A stretch of 53,743 bases of DNA from Candidatus Eisenbacteria bacterium (GCA_016867715.1 VGIW01000013.1:1-53743), one strand, 5' to 3'; shown: positions 1-8,268, numbered from the stretch's first letter. The notes: a model not told the origin generated them from the sequence alone. Program-made: numbers and translations.

Positions 1-1372
1 CCCGAACGATCCCACCGCCCCCCTCAAACATCAGGGCTCCGCCCGGGTAGCGAATCGTGTCGCCGGGTGCGCATCCGTTCCAGGAGAATACGTTGTTCTC
101 GATCGTCGGGGACGTCTGGTGAGATACAAATACCGCGCCGCCTCGCGGGGGGCCAGTACCGCCACCCGTCGTGCACTTGTTGTTCCGGAAGAGGTTGTTC
201 ACGATGTTCGGTGATCCGAAAGTCCGCATCGCCCCTCCGTGACGACCTCGGTTGTGCTGGAAGATGCAATCCCTGACCGTGACCGAGCCGGTCACGGCCT
301 TCGTGCAGAGCATTCCGCCTGCCCCGAAGGCCTGCCCTTCGAAGATCGCCTCTGAATACCCGTGCTGGAAGGTGAAGCCTCGGATCTCGACCGCAACCAG
401 CGAGGCATCGATCGCAGAGGTATCACAGACCAACGCGCAGGCGTGGGGGGTCAACGTGTCCTTCCCCACGAAAGTATACCCCGCTCCTGCCACGCCAAGG
501 ACCACGATGCTGTCCTTGTCGACAGAGAAGGTTGTCACGCACGCGCGATACTTCGGAGGAGGTCCCGCGGAAGTCATCTCATAGGGACGAGTGATGAGCG
601 TGTCATAGGTCCCCGGATTCACACAGACCGTATCTCCTGCCGCGGCGCTGTCGATGCACGCCTGGATCTGATTGCAGTCGCAGTCCGTCCCGATGTCGCC
701 GTTATCGTTGACCACCCAGACTCGCCCGGTCGCAGGCTTCTCGGCGACATACGTGCAGCAAGGAAGAGAATCGCACTCGTTGGCCGGAGAGTCAGGGGCC
801 TCGCTTCCGCTCTCGCTCTCGTCGTCGTCTCCGTCCCCTTCGTCCTGCTCCCCTGACACACAGACGACCGCTCCCTCGAAGCCTGCGAACGTCCCCTCCG
901 CGAACTCCGTGTTCTGCCAGCCGCACATCGTGGAGTCCCAGGCGAGCGGCGCGCATTCTCCGCCCGCGGTCGCCACGAACCGGAGCCGCGCCACCTCCGC
1001 CGGCAGATGCAACGGCTGGCTGAACGAGAAGTCGTACGGTTGGAGAAGAAGGAACCCGACGTCATCCTCGAGGATGGCGAAATCGGTCCACGCAACCGGC
1101 GTCACGAAGACCGCGCTCGCCGAGTCTTCGAGCCAGTCGAGAACCCCGCTCGTGTCCCCGACCGTGATGCCGAAACCGAACAAGGAATCGCTGCTCCCCG
1201 TGATCCAGATCCGAACGAGAACGGTGTCGCCCGGTTCCACCTCTAAGGTGTCCGGTCCGTTCGTCGCGTTGGAATCGAGGTCCGCGACGATCGACGGATC
1301 GGCGAGGGCCACGGTGAAGGTGAGTCCGAGGAGGAGAGCGACGCAGGCGAGGGGTGGCGGGAGCAGGCGCAT
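1..1372 (-). CDS. Secreted right-handed beta-helix protein, 5' part (runs off the left edge)
   Basis: The frame is open for 457 codons from the ATG at 1370-1372 down to base 1 with no stop, so the gene is cut by the window edge. Residues 1-24 look like a signal peptide ending in ALA. Residues about 25-175 (hydrophobic beta pattern beginning VEPGDTVLVRIWITG) resemble a cohesin-like fold. An acidic linker rich in D, E and S follows. The rest resembles the start of a Pmp/NosD-type parallel beta-helix: the entry motif GDTVCVNPGTYD, then short repeats such as FTFQHG, CIFQHNRG, NLFRNN and NVFSWNG. These are typical of polymorphic outer-membrane-type surface proteins. Several Cys near the linker suggest disulphides outside the cytoplasm. 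The C-terminus is not visible; a sorting domain like those at 2606 and 31223 would be expected, but that is inference. The ligand is unknown. Confidence 0.75.
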   Translation of the reverse strand, partial: MRLLPPPLACVALLLGLTFTVALADPSIVADLDSNATNGPDTLEVEPGDTVLVRIWITGSSDSLFGFGITVGDTSGVLDWLEDSASAVFVTPVAWTDFAILEDDVGFLLLQPYDFSFSQPLHLPAEVARLRFVATAGGECAPLAWDSTMCGWQNTEFAEGTFAGFEGAVVCVSGEQDEGDGDDDESESGSEAPDSPANECDSLPCCTYVAEKPATGRVWVVNDNGDIGTDCDCNQIQACIDSAAAGDTVCVNPGTYDTLITRPYEMTSAGPPPKYRACVTTFSVDKDSIVVLGVAGAGYTFVGKDTLTPHACALVCDTSAIDASLVAVEIRGFTFQHGYSEAIFEGQAFGAGGMLCTKAVTGSVTVRDCIFQHNRGRHGGAMRTFGSPNIVNNLFRNNKCTTGGGTGPPRGGAVFVSHQTSPTIENNVFSWNGCAPGDTIRYPGGALMFEGGGGIVR

Positions 1373-1514
1373 CGAGAGTCCCCTTCCGGCTCGTGGACCG
1401 GAGCGTGAGACGAGAGCCACCCACGCCGGGTCGATGCAGGGACGGGTTTCCACGGTGGGCGAGCAGCTCGGCTTTCTGTTCTCAGGATAGCCGCGGCTTC
1501 TTGAAGCGTCGATA

Positions 1515-1830
1515 GGGGGCGTGGCCAAGTCTGTCAAGCGCCTGGTAGCAGGTTCGAGTCCCTCCCAGGGTGCCGGTTGGTACGCAGGCTCTAACCGATT
1601 GGTATTGCTGAGGTTACGAGAGGGGGTTCAAGCTGGCTCCCCAGCTTGTCACTTCCGCGAACTCTCGGGCCAGTCGCTAAGTGACAAGGTTCCCGGCGGT
1701 TCCTGCACCCCGAAATGGCGCTCTCTGCGGGGGACCAGAGACCAACCGCCTGCGCAACTGCTTCCGGGCCTCACGTTGGCCCGCCGGGCCTCAGAAACCC
1801 GCACCCGCAAGTCGGGTGCAGAACTGTGAG
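1515..1830 (+). ncRNA. Candidate structured RNA with tRNA-like 5' motif and possible pseudoknot
   Basis: No convincing reading frame occupies this stretch, but it is dense in complementary segments. Bases 1515-1573 carry a D-arm-like GTGGCCAAGTCTGTCAAG and a perfect T-loop GGTTCGAGTCC, with no room between them for an anticodon arm. Downstream are a 7-bp hairpin (1630-1636 with 1641-1647), a 10-bp pair (1645-1654 with 1679-1688), a 6-bp pair (1617-1622 with 1662-1667) whose second arm lies in the loop of the 10-bp pair and so can form a pseudoknot, a 7-bp pair (1695-1701 with 1744-1750) and a 7-bp hairpin (1801-1807 with 1813-1819). The 7-bp and 10-bp elements share bases 1645-1647. The architecture recalls mobile-element guide RNAs such as HEARO/omega RNA, or an IS110 non-coding end. 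That identification is from memory and unproven. Ends and strand are approximate. Confidence 0.35.
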
Positions 1831-1991
1831 AAACAGCGGCGTGCGCAGGACGGAACCGGGCGGAGATCTCGCTGGCCACACTCCTCACAACACGCGGCTC
1901 CAGTCACGGACCCCACCATGGAAAGCAGAAACGCGCGCGGCAGGGCCGATCCGAAACCTCCAGGGTTTCAGCGCGGACGGAATTTGTAGGA

Positions 1992-2327
1992 CCGACAGGG
2001 GAGACGAAGCAGCGCGGATCCATCACCCGGGCTGGGAACTCTCATGCCAGACACCTCCTCGTCGAGGCCGCCTGGCATCACCGCCATCGGCCCACGATCA
2101 GCCTCCCGCTCCGCCGGCGGCGCGAAGGACAACCCACTCGAGTCCTCGCCCTCGCCGATCGCGCCCACGTTCGCCTCCACCAACGCTTCGTGCGTCTCAC
2201 CCTCCGAGGTAAGCCGACCCAGAAAGCGGTCGTCGCCGTCGCACGAGAACTCGCCGGGTTCCTCTGGGTCGTCCTCCACCCCGAAGGAATCCAGGCCCAA
2301 CGACGCACGCACGAGGAAGGAGTCTAA
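1992..2327 (+). pseudogene. IS110/IS116/IS902-family transposase, C-terminal remnant
   Basis: In the frame ending at the TAA 2325-2327, the translation contains GSITRAGNSHARHLLVEAAW near 2016-2075 and, further on, RGKPTQKAVVAVARELAGFL. These are the conserved C-terminal segments of IS110-type (Transposase_20) enzymes. The homology begins abruptly at about 1992-2001. The same frame has a stop at 1827-1829 and nothing resembling the N-terminal DEDD catalytic half lies upstream, so roughly three quarters of the gene is missing. The element is therefore an inactive fossil. Its right end may extend through the hairpin at 2554-2581. An IS110 element normally carries a guide (bridge) RNA in its non-coding end, which could be related to the structured stretch just upstream. 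Confidence 0.7.
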
Positions 2328-2553
2328 GCAAGAGTGAGGCGGAGGATGATCGGCACGATCCGGAGAACGTGCGGGTTCGGTATGCGACCCGGGAAGATCC
2401 CTTCCCCAACTCGCGCGGCTAGAGAGCACTCTCTCCCGACGGAGTCCAGTCATGCGGATAGGCCCGGGACGCCGGCGCAACCCGCGAAGATCCGCGTGAC
2501 TCGTCGTCGAAGCGCCCGATCATCCCCGCCCTCTCCTCCATACAAGAAGAAAC

Positions 2554-2581
2554 GGCCACCTCCCCCCACAGAGAGGTGGCC
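2554..2581 (-). terminator. Hairpin terminator downstream of the beta-propeller gene
   Basis: A perfect 9-bp stem (GGCCACCTC with GAGGTGGCC) closes a 10-base loop 25 bases past the stop of the minus-strand gene at 2606. Read on the minus strand it is followed by a T-rich run (GTTTCTTCTTGT), as in an intrinsic terminator. It could instead belong to the right end of the adjacent IS110 remnant. Confidence 0.55.
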
Positions 2582-2605
2582 GCGCTTGACAACGGTCGTG
2601 CCATA

Positions 2606-4720
2606 TCACCGCAGATGAACGGTCTTCGTCGTGAGGGTCTTTCCGTCCGTTTTCAAGCGGATGAAGTAGACGCCGGCCGCCGCTTGTTCGCCGGAGGACG
2701 ACGTTCCATTCCACATCCTCTCGTGCGGGCCCGCGAGAAGCGTCCCCGAGGCGAGCGTCGCGACCCTCCGGCCCGAAGGATCGTAGACCGCGAGATCGAC
2801 CTCCGTCCGCTGATCGAGACGGAAGGAGATGCGCGCGCCCGAGGCGAAGGGGTTCGGGTTGACCTTCAGCGCGCGAAGGGACGCTTCGGCGCCGGCGCCG
2901 GTCCCCTCGTCGACCGCGCTGATCGCGATCGGCGCGCGCCAGACTCCGCTCCCCCAAAGACCCGCGAACAGATTCTCGCTTCCGGCCGCGAGCGCCCGAA
3001 CCGCGTACCACTCCCCGAGACCGGCGTGCTCGTCGCTCCACGTCCCTCCGGTGTCCGCCGACGCGTGGAGCGTCCCCCAACCGCCCGCGAGAAGCCGATC
3101 CCCGACCGAGAGAAGAGACCAGACCGTCATGTCCCACGGTCCGCACGAGTCCCAACTCGCGGCCGCCTCGTTCCATTTGTACACGCCCTTCGACTCGGTT
3201 CCGAGGAAGAGCGTTCCCGCATGCTCCGCCATCGAGCGCGGGTGAAGATCGGGAAGCCCCGCGCTGATTGAGGTCCAAACCGTCTGCCCGTCCGGAAGCT
3301 TGTAGACGCCGTTGTCCCAGACCGCCGCGTAGAGCGTCGCTCCGACGCGCGCGAGCCCCGAGACGTTCCCGTTCGGAAGACCGGTGCCGACCTCGTTCCA
3401 CGAAGTTCCTCCGTTCGCCGAGGAGTACACCTTTCCCCCATACGTCCCCGCGATCAACGCGGAGCCCGAGGCGATCATCGAGAAGACGCCGTTCCCCTGA
3501 AGGCCGGACCCGCTCCATGTCTGTCCTTGATTCGTCGTCTTGAAGACGCCGTTCCACGTCCCGGCGTACACCCCCTCCGCGTCCCGCGCCAACACCCACA
3601 CCCAGATATTGCCGAGCCCTTCGATGGAGCGATCCCAGTTGTCTCCCTGATCGCTCGAGAACGAAACGCCCCCGCCTTCGGTCCCCGCGTACACATCCTC
3701 CCCGTCGGCCAGGAGAGCGATAATCGGCGCGCCGGTCATCCCATCCGTCTCGGCGGTCCACGTGTCGGTCGACGGATCGAGCCGGAAGACGCCCGCGCCC
3801 CATGTTCCCGCGAACGGCGAGAGCCCGAGCTTCCCCATCTTCCGCACATCCCCGTTCCAGAGACCGTCGTTCACCTCTTCCCACGCCCAGACGCCCGGAT
3901 TCCACCGCCACACGCCGCCTCCCATGAGCCCGGCGTAGAGCGTGCGGTCCACCTCGACGACCGCGTCCACGTTGTCGTCGTAGAGACCGTCGTTCATCGC
4001 GACCCACGCGCTGTCCCCGCAATCGAGATGGTAGACGCCCCCCTCGTGCGTCGAGAGAAGGAGCGCGTCCGCGGTCGCGGCGATCGACTGCATGCCGAGC
4101 GTCGAGTAGAGCCCTTCGTTCCATGCGCTCCACGCGCCGCTCTCCGGATCGAAGCGATAGACGCCGCTGTCGCCGAGACGCGCGTAGAGAACCGTTCCGC
4201 GAAGGGCGAGCGTCTGCACCCACTCGGAAGGGAGGCCGTCGCTCATGAGCGTCCAGGAAGCGCCTCCGTCGTCGGAGCGCGCCACGCCGAACTGCCCGCC
4301 CGCATAGACCGTCTCTCCGTAGCGGCAGACCGCGAGCCCGAGAACGATCGGGTAGCTTTCGTCCGGAATCGATCCGGTCGTGTACCAGGTCTCTCCGTCA
4401 TCGTCGGAGCGCGCAACGCCCCCGCCCCACGTCCCCGCGTAGACCGCCGCCTCCCCCGCGGCGAGAGAGCCGACGCTGTAGTTGCAGCAAGGCCACGGGA
4501 ACTCCACGGAGATCCACGTCTCGCCTCCGTCGGTCGATCGATAGAGACCGCCGCTTTCGGTCCCGACGAGCAGGGCGCCGCGCGAGGTCGCGGCGATGCA
4601 GGTCACGATGGCCCCCTCGGGGCCTTCGGTGAACGTCCAATCGTAGGCGGCCTTTCCCGGCGAGGCGAGCAGGAACGAAGCGACGAGAACTGCGGCGACA
4701 AGCGAAATCAATCGGCGCAT
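2606..4720 (-). CDS. Secreted 14-repeat beta-propeller protein with FlgD-like C-terminal sorting domain
   Basis: This 704-residue protein begins with a signal peptide (MRRLISLVAAVLVASFLLAS, cut after GKA). It then has about 14 repeats of roughly 43 residues with the pattern (V/L)YAGTxGGGVxRSxDxGxTW, the BNR/Ycf48-like sialidase-propeller repeat. Fourteen repeats would build two seven-bladed propellers. The last 85 residues (NPNPFASGARISF..., then VYDPSGRRVATL and AAGVYFIRL) form a FlgD/T9SS type-A-like sorting domain found on secreted and surface proteins of the FCB group. The start is supported by AAGGAGGA about 8 bases upstream. A sigma70-like promoter lies at 4855-4883. No catalytic sialidase residues were identified, so a binding or structural role outside the cell is more likely. 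Confidence 0.85.
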   Translation of the reverse strand: MRRLISLVAAVLVASFLLASPGKAAYDWTFTEGPEGAIVTCIAATSRGALLVGTESGGLYRSTDGGETWISVEFPWPCCNYSVGSLAAGEAAVYAGTWGGGVARSDDDGETWYTTGSIPDESYPIVLGLAVCRYGETVYAGGQFGVARSDDGGASWTLMSDGLPSEWVQTLALRGTVLYARLGDSGVYRFDPESGAWSAWNEGLYSTLGMQSIAATADALLLSTHEGGVYHLDCGDSAWVAMNDGLYDDNVDAVVEVDRTLYAGLMGGGVWRWNPGVWAWEEVNDGLWNGDVRKMGKLGLSPFAGTWGAGVFRLDPSTDTWTAETDGMTGAPIIALLADGEDVYAGTEGGGVSFSSDQGDNWDRSIEGLGNIWVWVLARDAEGVYAGTWNGVFKTTNQGQTWSGSGLQGNGVFSMIASGSALIAGTYGGKVYSSANGGTSWNEVGTGLPNGNVSGLARVGATLYAAVWDNGVYKLPDGQTVWTSISAGLPDLHPRSMAEHAGTLFLGTESKGVYKWNEAAASWDSCGPWDMTVWSLLSVGDRLLAGGWGTLHASADTGGTWSDEHAGLGEWYAVRALAAGSENLFAGLWGSGVWRAPIAISAVDEGTGAGAEASLRALKVNPNPFASGARISFRLDQRTEVDLAVYDPSGRRVATLASGTLLAGPHERMWNGTSSSGEQAAAGVYFIRLKTDGKTLTTKTVHLR

Positions 4721-4854
4721 GGAGGGATCCTCCTTCCGTTCAAGCGGGACGCTCGTCGGAGCGTATCCCCGGCGGGCGGCTCGCGTCTCCTAATCGGAGA
4801 ACGGCGATGGACATGCGGCTTCGGCCGGCGCGGACGCTGCAGGATTGCTGAATG

Positions 4855-4883
4855 ATTGTATCACGGAACGCCGGCCGTTTCAA
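4855..4883 (-). promoter_or_regulatory. Sigma70-like promoter for the beta-propeller gene
   Basis: On the minus strand TTGAAA (4878-4883) is separated by exactly 17 bases from TACAAT (4855-4860), a near-consensus pair. Transcription would start near 4848, giving a leader of about 130 bases before the ATG at 4720. Confidence 0.65.
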
Positions 4884-4917
4884 TGATCGAGGAATCCGAA
4901 AAGACGGACGGATCCCG

Positions 4918-5592
4918 TCAGGGTCGTTCCCCCGGTGGCTCCGGCGCCGCGCTCCGGCGCCGGCTCCGAACCCACTCGATCACGATCGGGAGAACGGAGA
5001 TCGCGACGATCGCGACGATCACGTAATGAAAATGAGTCTTCACGATCGGAAGGTCGGCGAAGTAATGTCCCCCGAGAACGAACACGAGCACCCACGTGAT
5101 CGCTCCGGTCACGTTGTACATGGCGAACCGCGGGTAGCTCATCTTGCCGATCCCCGCGACGAACGGAGCGAACGTCCGAATGATCGGCACGAAGCGCGCG
5201 AGAAAGATCGTCTTCCCGCCGTGCTTCTCGTAGAACGCATGCGCCTGATCCAGGTGTTTCTTGTTGAAGAGACGCGAGCGCTCCTTGTGAAACACCTTCG
5301 GACCGACGAAGTGACCGATCGAGTAGTTGACCGCGTCCCCAAGAATCGCCGCGACGATGAGAAGCGCGGCGACCAAGTGGACTTCAATCGGGGAGCCGGG
5401 CCGCGCGGAAAGCGCCCCGATCGCGAAGAGGAGCGAATCGCCGGGAAGAAAGGGGGTCACGACGAGCCCCGTTTCGAAGAAGATGATCGCGAAAAGGAGC
5501 ACATACAGCCACGGTCCCAGGACTCCGGCCCAATGATTCAAGTGTTGATCGATATGCAAGAAGATGTCGATCACCGTCTGAAGGAAATCCAT
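4918..5592 (-). CDS. DedA-family membrane protein (VTT/SNARE-associated domain)
   Basis: This 224-residue multi-pass membrane protein has the DedA signatures: FFETGLVVTPFLPGDSLLF near residues 39-57, GDAVNYSIGHFVG, and FLARFVPIIRTFAPFVAGIG with the essential Arg/Pro pair. DedA proteins are inner-membrane transporters or scramblases linked to undecaprenyl-phosphate recycling and membrane homeostasis; the substrate here is unknown. I chose the ATG at 5590-5592 (MDFLQTV) because GAGAGGAG lies just upstream. An in-frame upstream start would add 16 hydrophilic residues ahead of the first helix. The gene has its own transcription context: a repeat-rich region lies upstream, and the promoter of the next gene lies just past its stop. 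Confidence 0.9.
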   Translation of the reverse strand: MDFLQTVIDIFLHIDQHLNHWAGVLGPWLYVLLFAIIFFETGLVVTPFLPGDSLLFAIGALSARPGSPIEVHLVAALLIVAAILGDAVNYSIGHFVGPKVFHKERSRLFNKKHLDQAHAFYEKHGGKTIFLARFVPIIRTFAPFVAGIGKMSYPRFAMYNVTGAITWVLVFVLGGHYFADLPIVKTHFHYVIVAIVAISVLPIVIEWVRSRRRSAAPEPPGERP

Positions 5593-6111
5593 CTCCTCTC
5601 CTCTCACACGAGCGGAAGTCCGCCCGCCGGCACGGCGCAATCAGTTCGCGGATCCCACCCATCCGACGACGCCACCACGCGCGGGTGGCGGCCACGGGCG
5701 CCTGCTCGCGCGCAGGCCACCAAGTGCGTAGGCGCGACTGGCCGGAGCGCGAGCGGGCTGTGGCCGACACGACCGAGCCGGGGCTCCCCGTCGCGAAGAG
5801 CGACGGGGTGGCGAGGAAGCTCCTTCGCGCATGCGGCGCGAAGGAGTGACCCGCCGTCCGACGACAGAAGACGCAACCACGGCGGGTGGCGATGGTGGGA
5901 ACGGAGAGCCCCGGAGCCGGGGGTGAGGCTCGCTTGCTCAAACATGCCGCGCGCGGCGCGCGGCAACTCGCCGCTCTGCCTCCCCCCCGTCTCCGGAGCA
6001 AGACAAACCTGGGCGCCTGGGACCAGCCGTCCGACATCGCCACCACGGCGGGTGACCGCGGCGGGCAGCCGGTTTTACTCACGTGCTGCGATCGCTTGGG
6101 GGGTTCGCCGG
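5593..6111. repeat. Intergenic region filled with hairpin repeats
   Basis: No gene is supported here. Besides the three-hairpin element at 5766-5890, the region has further partial copies of its third hairpin: around 5655-5690 (ATCCGACGACGCCACCACG flanked by GGGTGG/CCACCC) and 6028-6053 (CCGTCCGACATCGCCACCAC then GGCGGG). There is also a 9-bp GC palindrome at 5945-5965 (TGCCGCGCG, loop CGG, CGCGCGGCA). The region separates thiS (ending 6112) from dedA (starting 5592). It may act as a terminator or RNA-stability zone between two same-strand units. Confidence 0.5.
5766..5890. repeat. Three-hairpin intergenic repeat, copy 1
   Basis: This unit is about 90% identical over most of its length to the copy at 51036-51152. 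It has three perfect stems: CCCCGTCGC/GCGACGGGG with loop GAAGA, CTCCTTCGCGC/GCGCGAAGGAG with loop ATGCG, and CCCGCCGT/ACGGCGGG around about 21 bases. Recurrence at two distant intergenic sites with intact stems indicates a dispersed genomic repeat. Confidence 0.65.
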
Positions 6112-6315
6112 CTACCCGCCCGCCATTGGCGTGGCGATCTCGATCCGGTCGCCGGGGAGGACCATCGTCTCCTGATAGAGCTCCCGCGGGACCGGCTCCC
6201 CGTTCCGCTCGACGATCGCCCATCGGGATCGAATCCCCATCTCCTCGAGAAGGAGAGGGAGGGAGATCGGACCGTCGAGCGCCCGCGCTTCTCCGTTCAC
6301 GACAATTTCACCCAT
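6112..6315 (-). CDS. thiS: ThiS sulphur carrier protein
   Basis: This 67-residue ubiquitin-like protein begins [13 protein letters not shown] and ends in the diagnostic Gly-Gly (TPMAGG). In thiazole synthesis the C-terminal Gly is adenylated and converted to a thiocarboxylate that donates sulphur to ThiG. The length matches the family (about 66 residues). It overlaps the end of thiH by 8 bases and is the last gene of thiG-thiH-thiS. No ThiF adenylyltransferase is visible in the window, so activation must be encoded elsewhere or shared with another E1-like enzyme. Confidence 0.9.
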   Translation of the reverse strand: MGEIVVNGEARALDGPISLPLLLEEMGIRSRWAIVERNGEPVPRELYQETMVLPGDRIEIATPMAGG

Positions 6316-7423
6316 GAAGCGCCTCCTCCCAGTCCTTCCAAACCGGATCGAGCCCGAGAGCGGCGAGACGCTCGGCGACCTCGGCCGGGCTTCGCGTGTC
6401 CTCGACCATGAATTGCTTCTCCGCGTCGTCCGGGCGGCCGTAGCCTCCCGGCTCGGTGCGCGAACCCGCGCTCATCTGCGTGATGCCGATGCGCGCGAGC
6501 CCGTCCCTCATGCCGGGACCCTCGCGCGTCGAAAGAACGAGCCCCGCGTCCGGAAGGATCAGCCGGAGCGCCGCGACCATGCGGGCGAGCTCCCGATCGG
6601 AGACCGGAAACGGCGGCGCGAAGTGGCTCGCCGCCTCTCGGATCCTCGGGAAGCTGATCGATACATGCGTTCTCCAATACTGCTTCAAGAGCCAGCGCGC
6701 GTGCGCGGCGAGACGTATCGTTTCCATCCGCCAGTCCGCGAGGCCGAGAAGCGCTCCGATCCCGACCCGGCGGATTCCCGCCTCCGCGGCGCGGCTCGGC
6801 GCCCCCAGACGCCAATCGAAACGCTTCTTGGGTCCGTGCGTGTGGTAGCGGGCGTAGAGCTCGCGATCGTACGTCTCCTGGTAGAGCGTGACGCCGTCGA
6901 TCCCCGCCTCGATCAGCCTTCGATACCCCCCGACATCCAGCGGCTCCACCTCGATCGCGACGGAGGGGACAAGGGAACGCGCGAGGCGCACCGCCGCATC
7001 GAGGTACTCGAGATCGACGTTCTTCGGGTGCTCGCCCGTCACGAGAAGCAGGTGCCGGAATCCCTGCCTCGCGAGGAAACGGATCTCCGCCTCGATCTCC
7101 GCAAGGCCGAGCGTGGCGCGGCGGACGTCGATGTCCCTCCGGAACCCGCAGTAGGTGCAGACGTTCACGCACTCGTTCGAGAGGTAGACGGGCGCGTAAA
7201 GAAGGATCGTGCGGCCGAAACGCTGCGCGGTGAGCTGCGCGGAGGCGGCGGCGATCTCCTCGAGCAGGCGGTCCGCGGCGGGAGAAAGAAGAATCGCCAA
7301 ATCCTTGAGGTCTCGACCTTCTTTCGCGAGGACGGCGCGCACTGCCGGCTCGTCCGCGCGGTCGGCGCGATCGAGAAGATCCCCCGCCGGGATCGACTCC
7401 AACGTACGGGCAAGGTCGTTCAT
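6308..7423 (-). CDS. thiH: 2-iminoacetate synthase, radical SAM (ThiH)
   Basis: This 371-residue radical SAM enzyme cleaves tyrosine to dehydroglycine (2-iminoacetate) and p-cresol, feeding the thiazole synthase. The 4Fe-4S motif CVNVCTYC lies at residues 85-92, followed by GF as in ThiH. Later segments such as [20 protein letters not shown] and [12 protein letters not shown] are ThiH-typical. The ATG at 7421-7423 overlaps the thiG stop (ATGA), so the two are translationally coupled. Using ThiH rather than the oxygen-dependent ThiO suggests low-oxygen growth or at least a tolerance of it. The length matches the family. Confidence 0.93.
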   Translation of the reverse strand: MNDLARTLESIPAGDLLDRADRADEPAVRAVLAKEGRDLKDLAILLSPAADRLLEEIAAASAQLTAQRFGRTILLYAPVYLSNECVNVCTYCGFRRDIDVRRATLGLAEIEAEIRFLARQGFRHLLLVTGEHPKNVDLEYLDAAVRLARSLVPSVAIEVEPLDVGGYRRLIEAGIDGVTLYQETYDRELYARYHTHGPKKRFDWRLGAPSRAAEAGIRRVGIGALLGLADWRMETIRLAAHARWLLKQYWRTHVSISFPRIREAASHFAPPFPVSDRELARMVAALRLILPDAGLVLSTREGPGMRDGLARIGITQMSAGSRTEPGGYGRPDDAEKQFMVEDTRSPAEVAERLAALGLDPVWKDWEEALHG

Positions 7424-8205
7424 GGTCTCCCGAGAAAACCGGTGAGGGGAGAGGACGCTTCCGCCCGGTCCTTCTCCGAGGGAACGCCCGCTCGAAACGC
7501 CCTTCTTCCCGCCTCCACACCGAGGCGGAACGCTTCCGCCATCGCGACCGGGTCTTCCGCGGTGGCGATCGCCGTGTTGACGAGCACCGCATCCGCTCCC
7601 ATCTCGAGCGCGGCGGCCGCGTGCGAAGGGGCGCCGAGCCCCGCGTCTACGACAACCGGGACGGTCGCCTCCTCGACGATGAGACGGATCGCATCGCCGG
7701 TCCGGAGCCCGCGGTTGGACCCGATCGGCGAGCCGAGCGGCATGACTGTCGCAGTGCCGGCTTCGGCCAAGCGGCGAGCGAGCACCGGATCCGCGTGGAT
7801 ATACGGGAGGACGACGAAACCCTCCTTGACGAGCACTTCCGCCGCCTTCAGCGTCTCCACCGGGTCGGGCAGAAGGTGCATCGGGTGCGGCGTCACCTCA
7901 AGCTTGATCCAGTCCGAGAGGCCCCCGGCGCGAGAAAGACGGGCGAGCCGAATCGCCTCCTCGGCGTCGCGCGCGCCCGACGTGTTCGGAAGGATGAGAA
8001 CGCGCGACGGGTCAAGGTAGTCGAGGATGTTCCCCGACGCGGCCCCCTTCTCCGCGCGGCGGAGCGAGACGGTGACGATCTCGGAGCCGCTCGCCTCCAC
8101 CGCCTTCGCCATGCACTCGAGCGAAGGGAACTTCCCCGTCCCAACGAGAAGACGGGAGCGGAAGGAGCGTCCGGCGATGACGAGGAGATCGGTCGCGTCG
8201 GCCAA
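7420..8205 (-). CDS. thiG: Thiazole synthase (ThiG)
   Basis: ThiG condenses deoxyxylulose 5-phosphate, iminoacetate and ThiS-thiocarboxylate into the thiamine thiazole. The protein of about 261 residues carries the whole family pattern: [39 protein letters not shown] with the Schiff-base Lys, [33 protein letters not shown] and [13 protein letters not shown] chose the TTG at 8203-8205 because AAAGGGGA lies about 7 bases upstream. A GTG at 8221-8223 is an alternative that adds six residues. The open frame continues upstream into the GIY-YIG gene in another frame, but that extension is not conserved. A strong promoter sits at 8240-8268. No TPP riboswitch was recognised in the short leader. Confidence 0.93.
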   Translation of the reverse strand: MADATDLLVIAGRSFRSRLLVGTGKFPSLECMAKAVEASGSEIVTVSLRRAEKGAASGNILDYLDPSRVLILPNTSGARDAEEAIRLARLSRAGGLSDWIKLEVTPHPMHLLPDPVETLKAAEVLVKEGFVVLPYIHADPVLARRLAEAGTATVMPLGSPIGSNRGLRTGDAIRLIVEEATVPVVVDAGLGAPSHAAAALEMGADAVLVNTAIATAEDPVAMAEAFRLGVEAGRRAFRAGVPSEKDRAEASSPLTGFLGRP

Positions 8206-8239
8206 GCGGGTTTCCCCTTTCACCCTACATCCCGCTCTC

Positions 8240-8268
8240 AGTATAGAAACCGCGACCAGCGGTGTCAA
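8240..8268 (-). promoter_or_regulatory. Sigma70-like promoter for thiG-thiH-thiS
   Basis: On the minus strand TTGACA (8263-8268) and TATACT (8240-8245) are separated by 17 bases, an almost perfect consensus promoter. The predicted start is near 8233, so the leader before the TTG is only about 28 bases, too short for a TPP riboswitch. The -35 box overlaps the last codons of the upstream GIY-YIG gene. Confidence 0.75.

Noticed and set aside
1515-1573. A functional tRNA gene
   Set aside because: D- and T-arm motifs are present, but there is no space for an anticodon arm and the acceptor and T stems do not pair well. It is treated as part of a structured RNA.
2044-2480. Protein-coding genes on either strand (2044-2337 plus, 1968-2480 minus)
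   Set aside because: These frames are shadows of the IS110 transposase remnant, which is read in a different frame ending at 2327.
5655-6060. CRISPR array in the repeat-rich gap
   Set aside because: Repeats are irregular in length and spacing, internally palindromic and GC-rich. There are no equal spacers and no cas genes.
8206-8264. TPP riboswitch upstream of thiG
   Set aside because: The segment between the promoter and the start is about 28 bases, and none of the conserved TPP-aptamer sequences is present.
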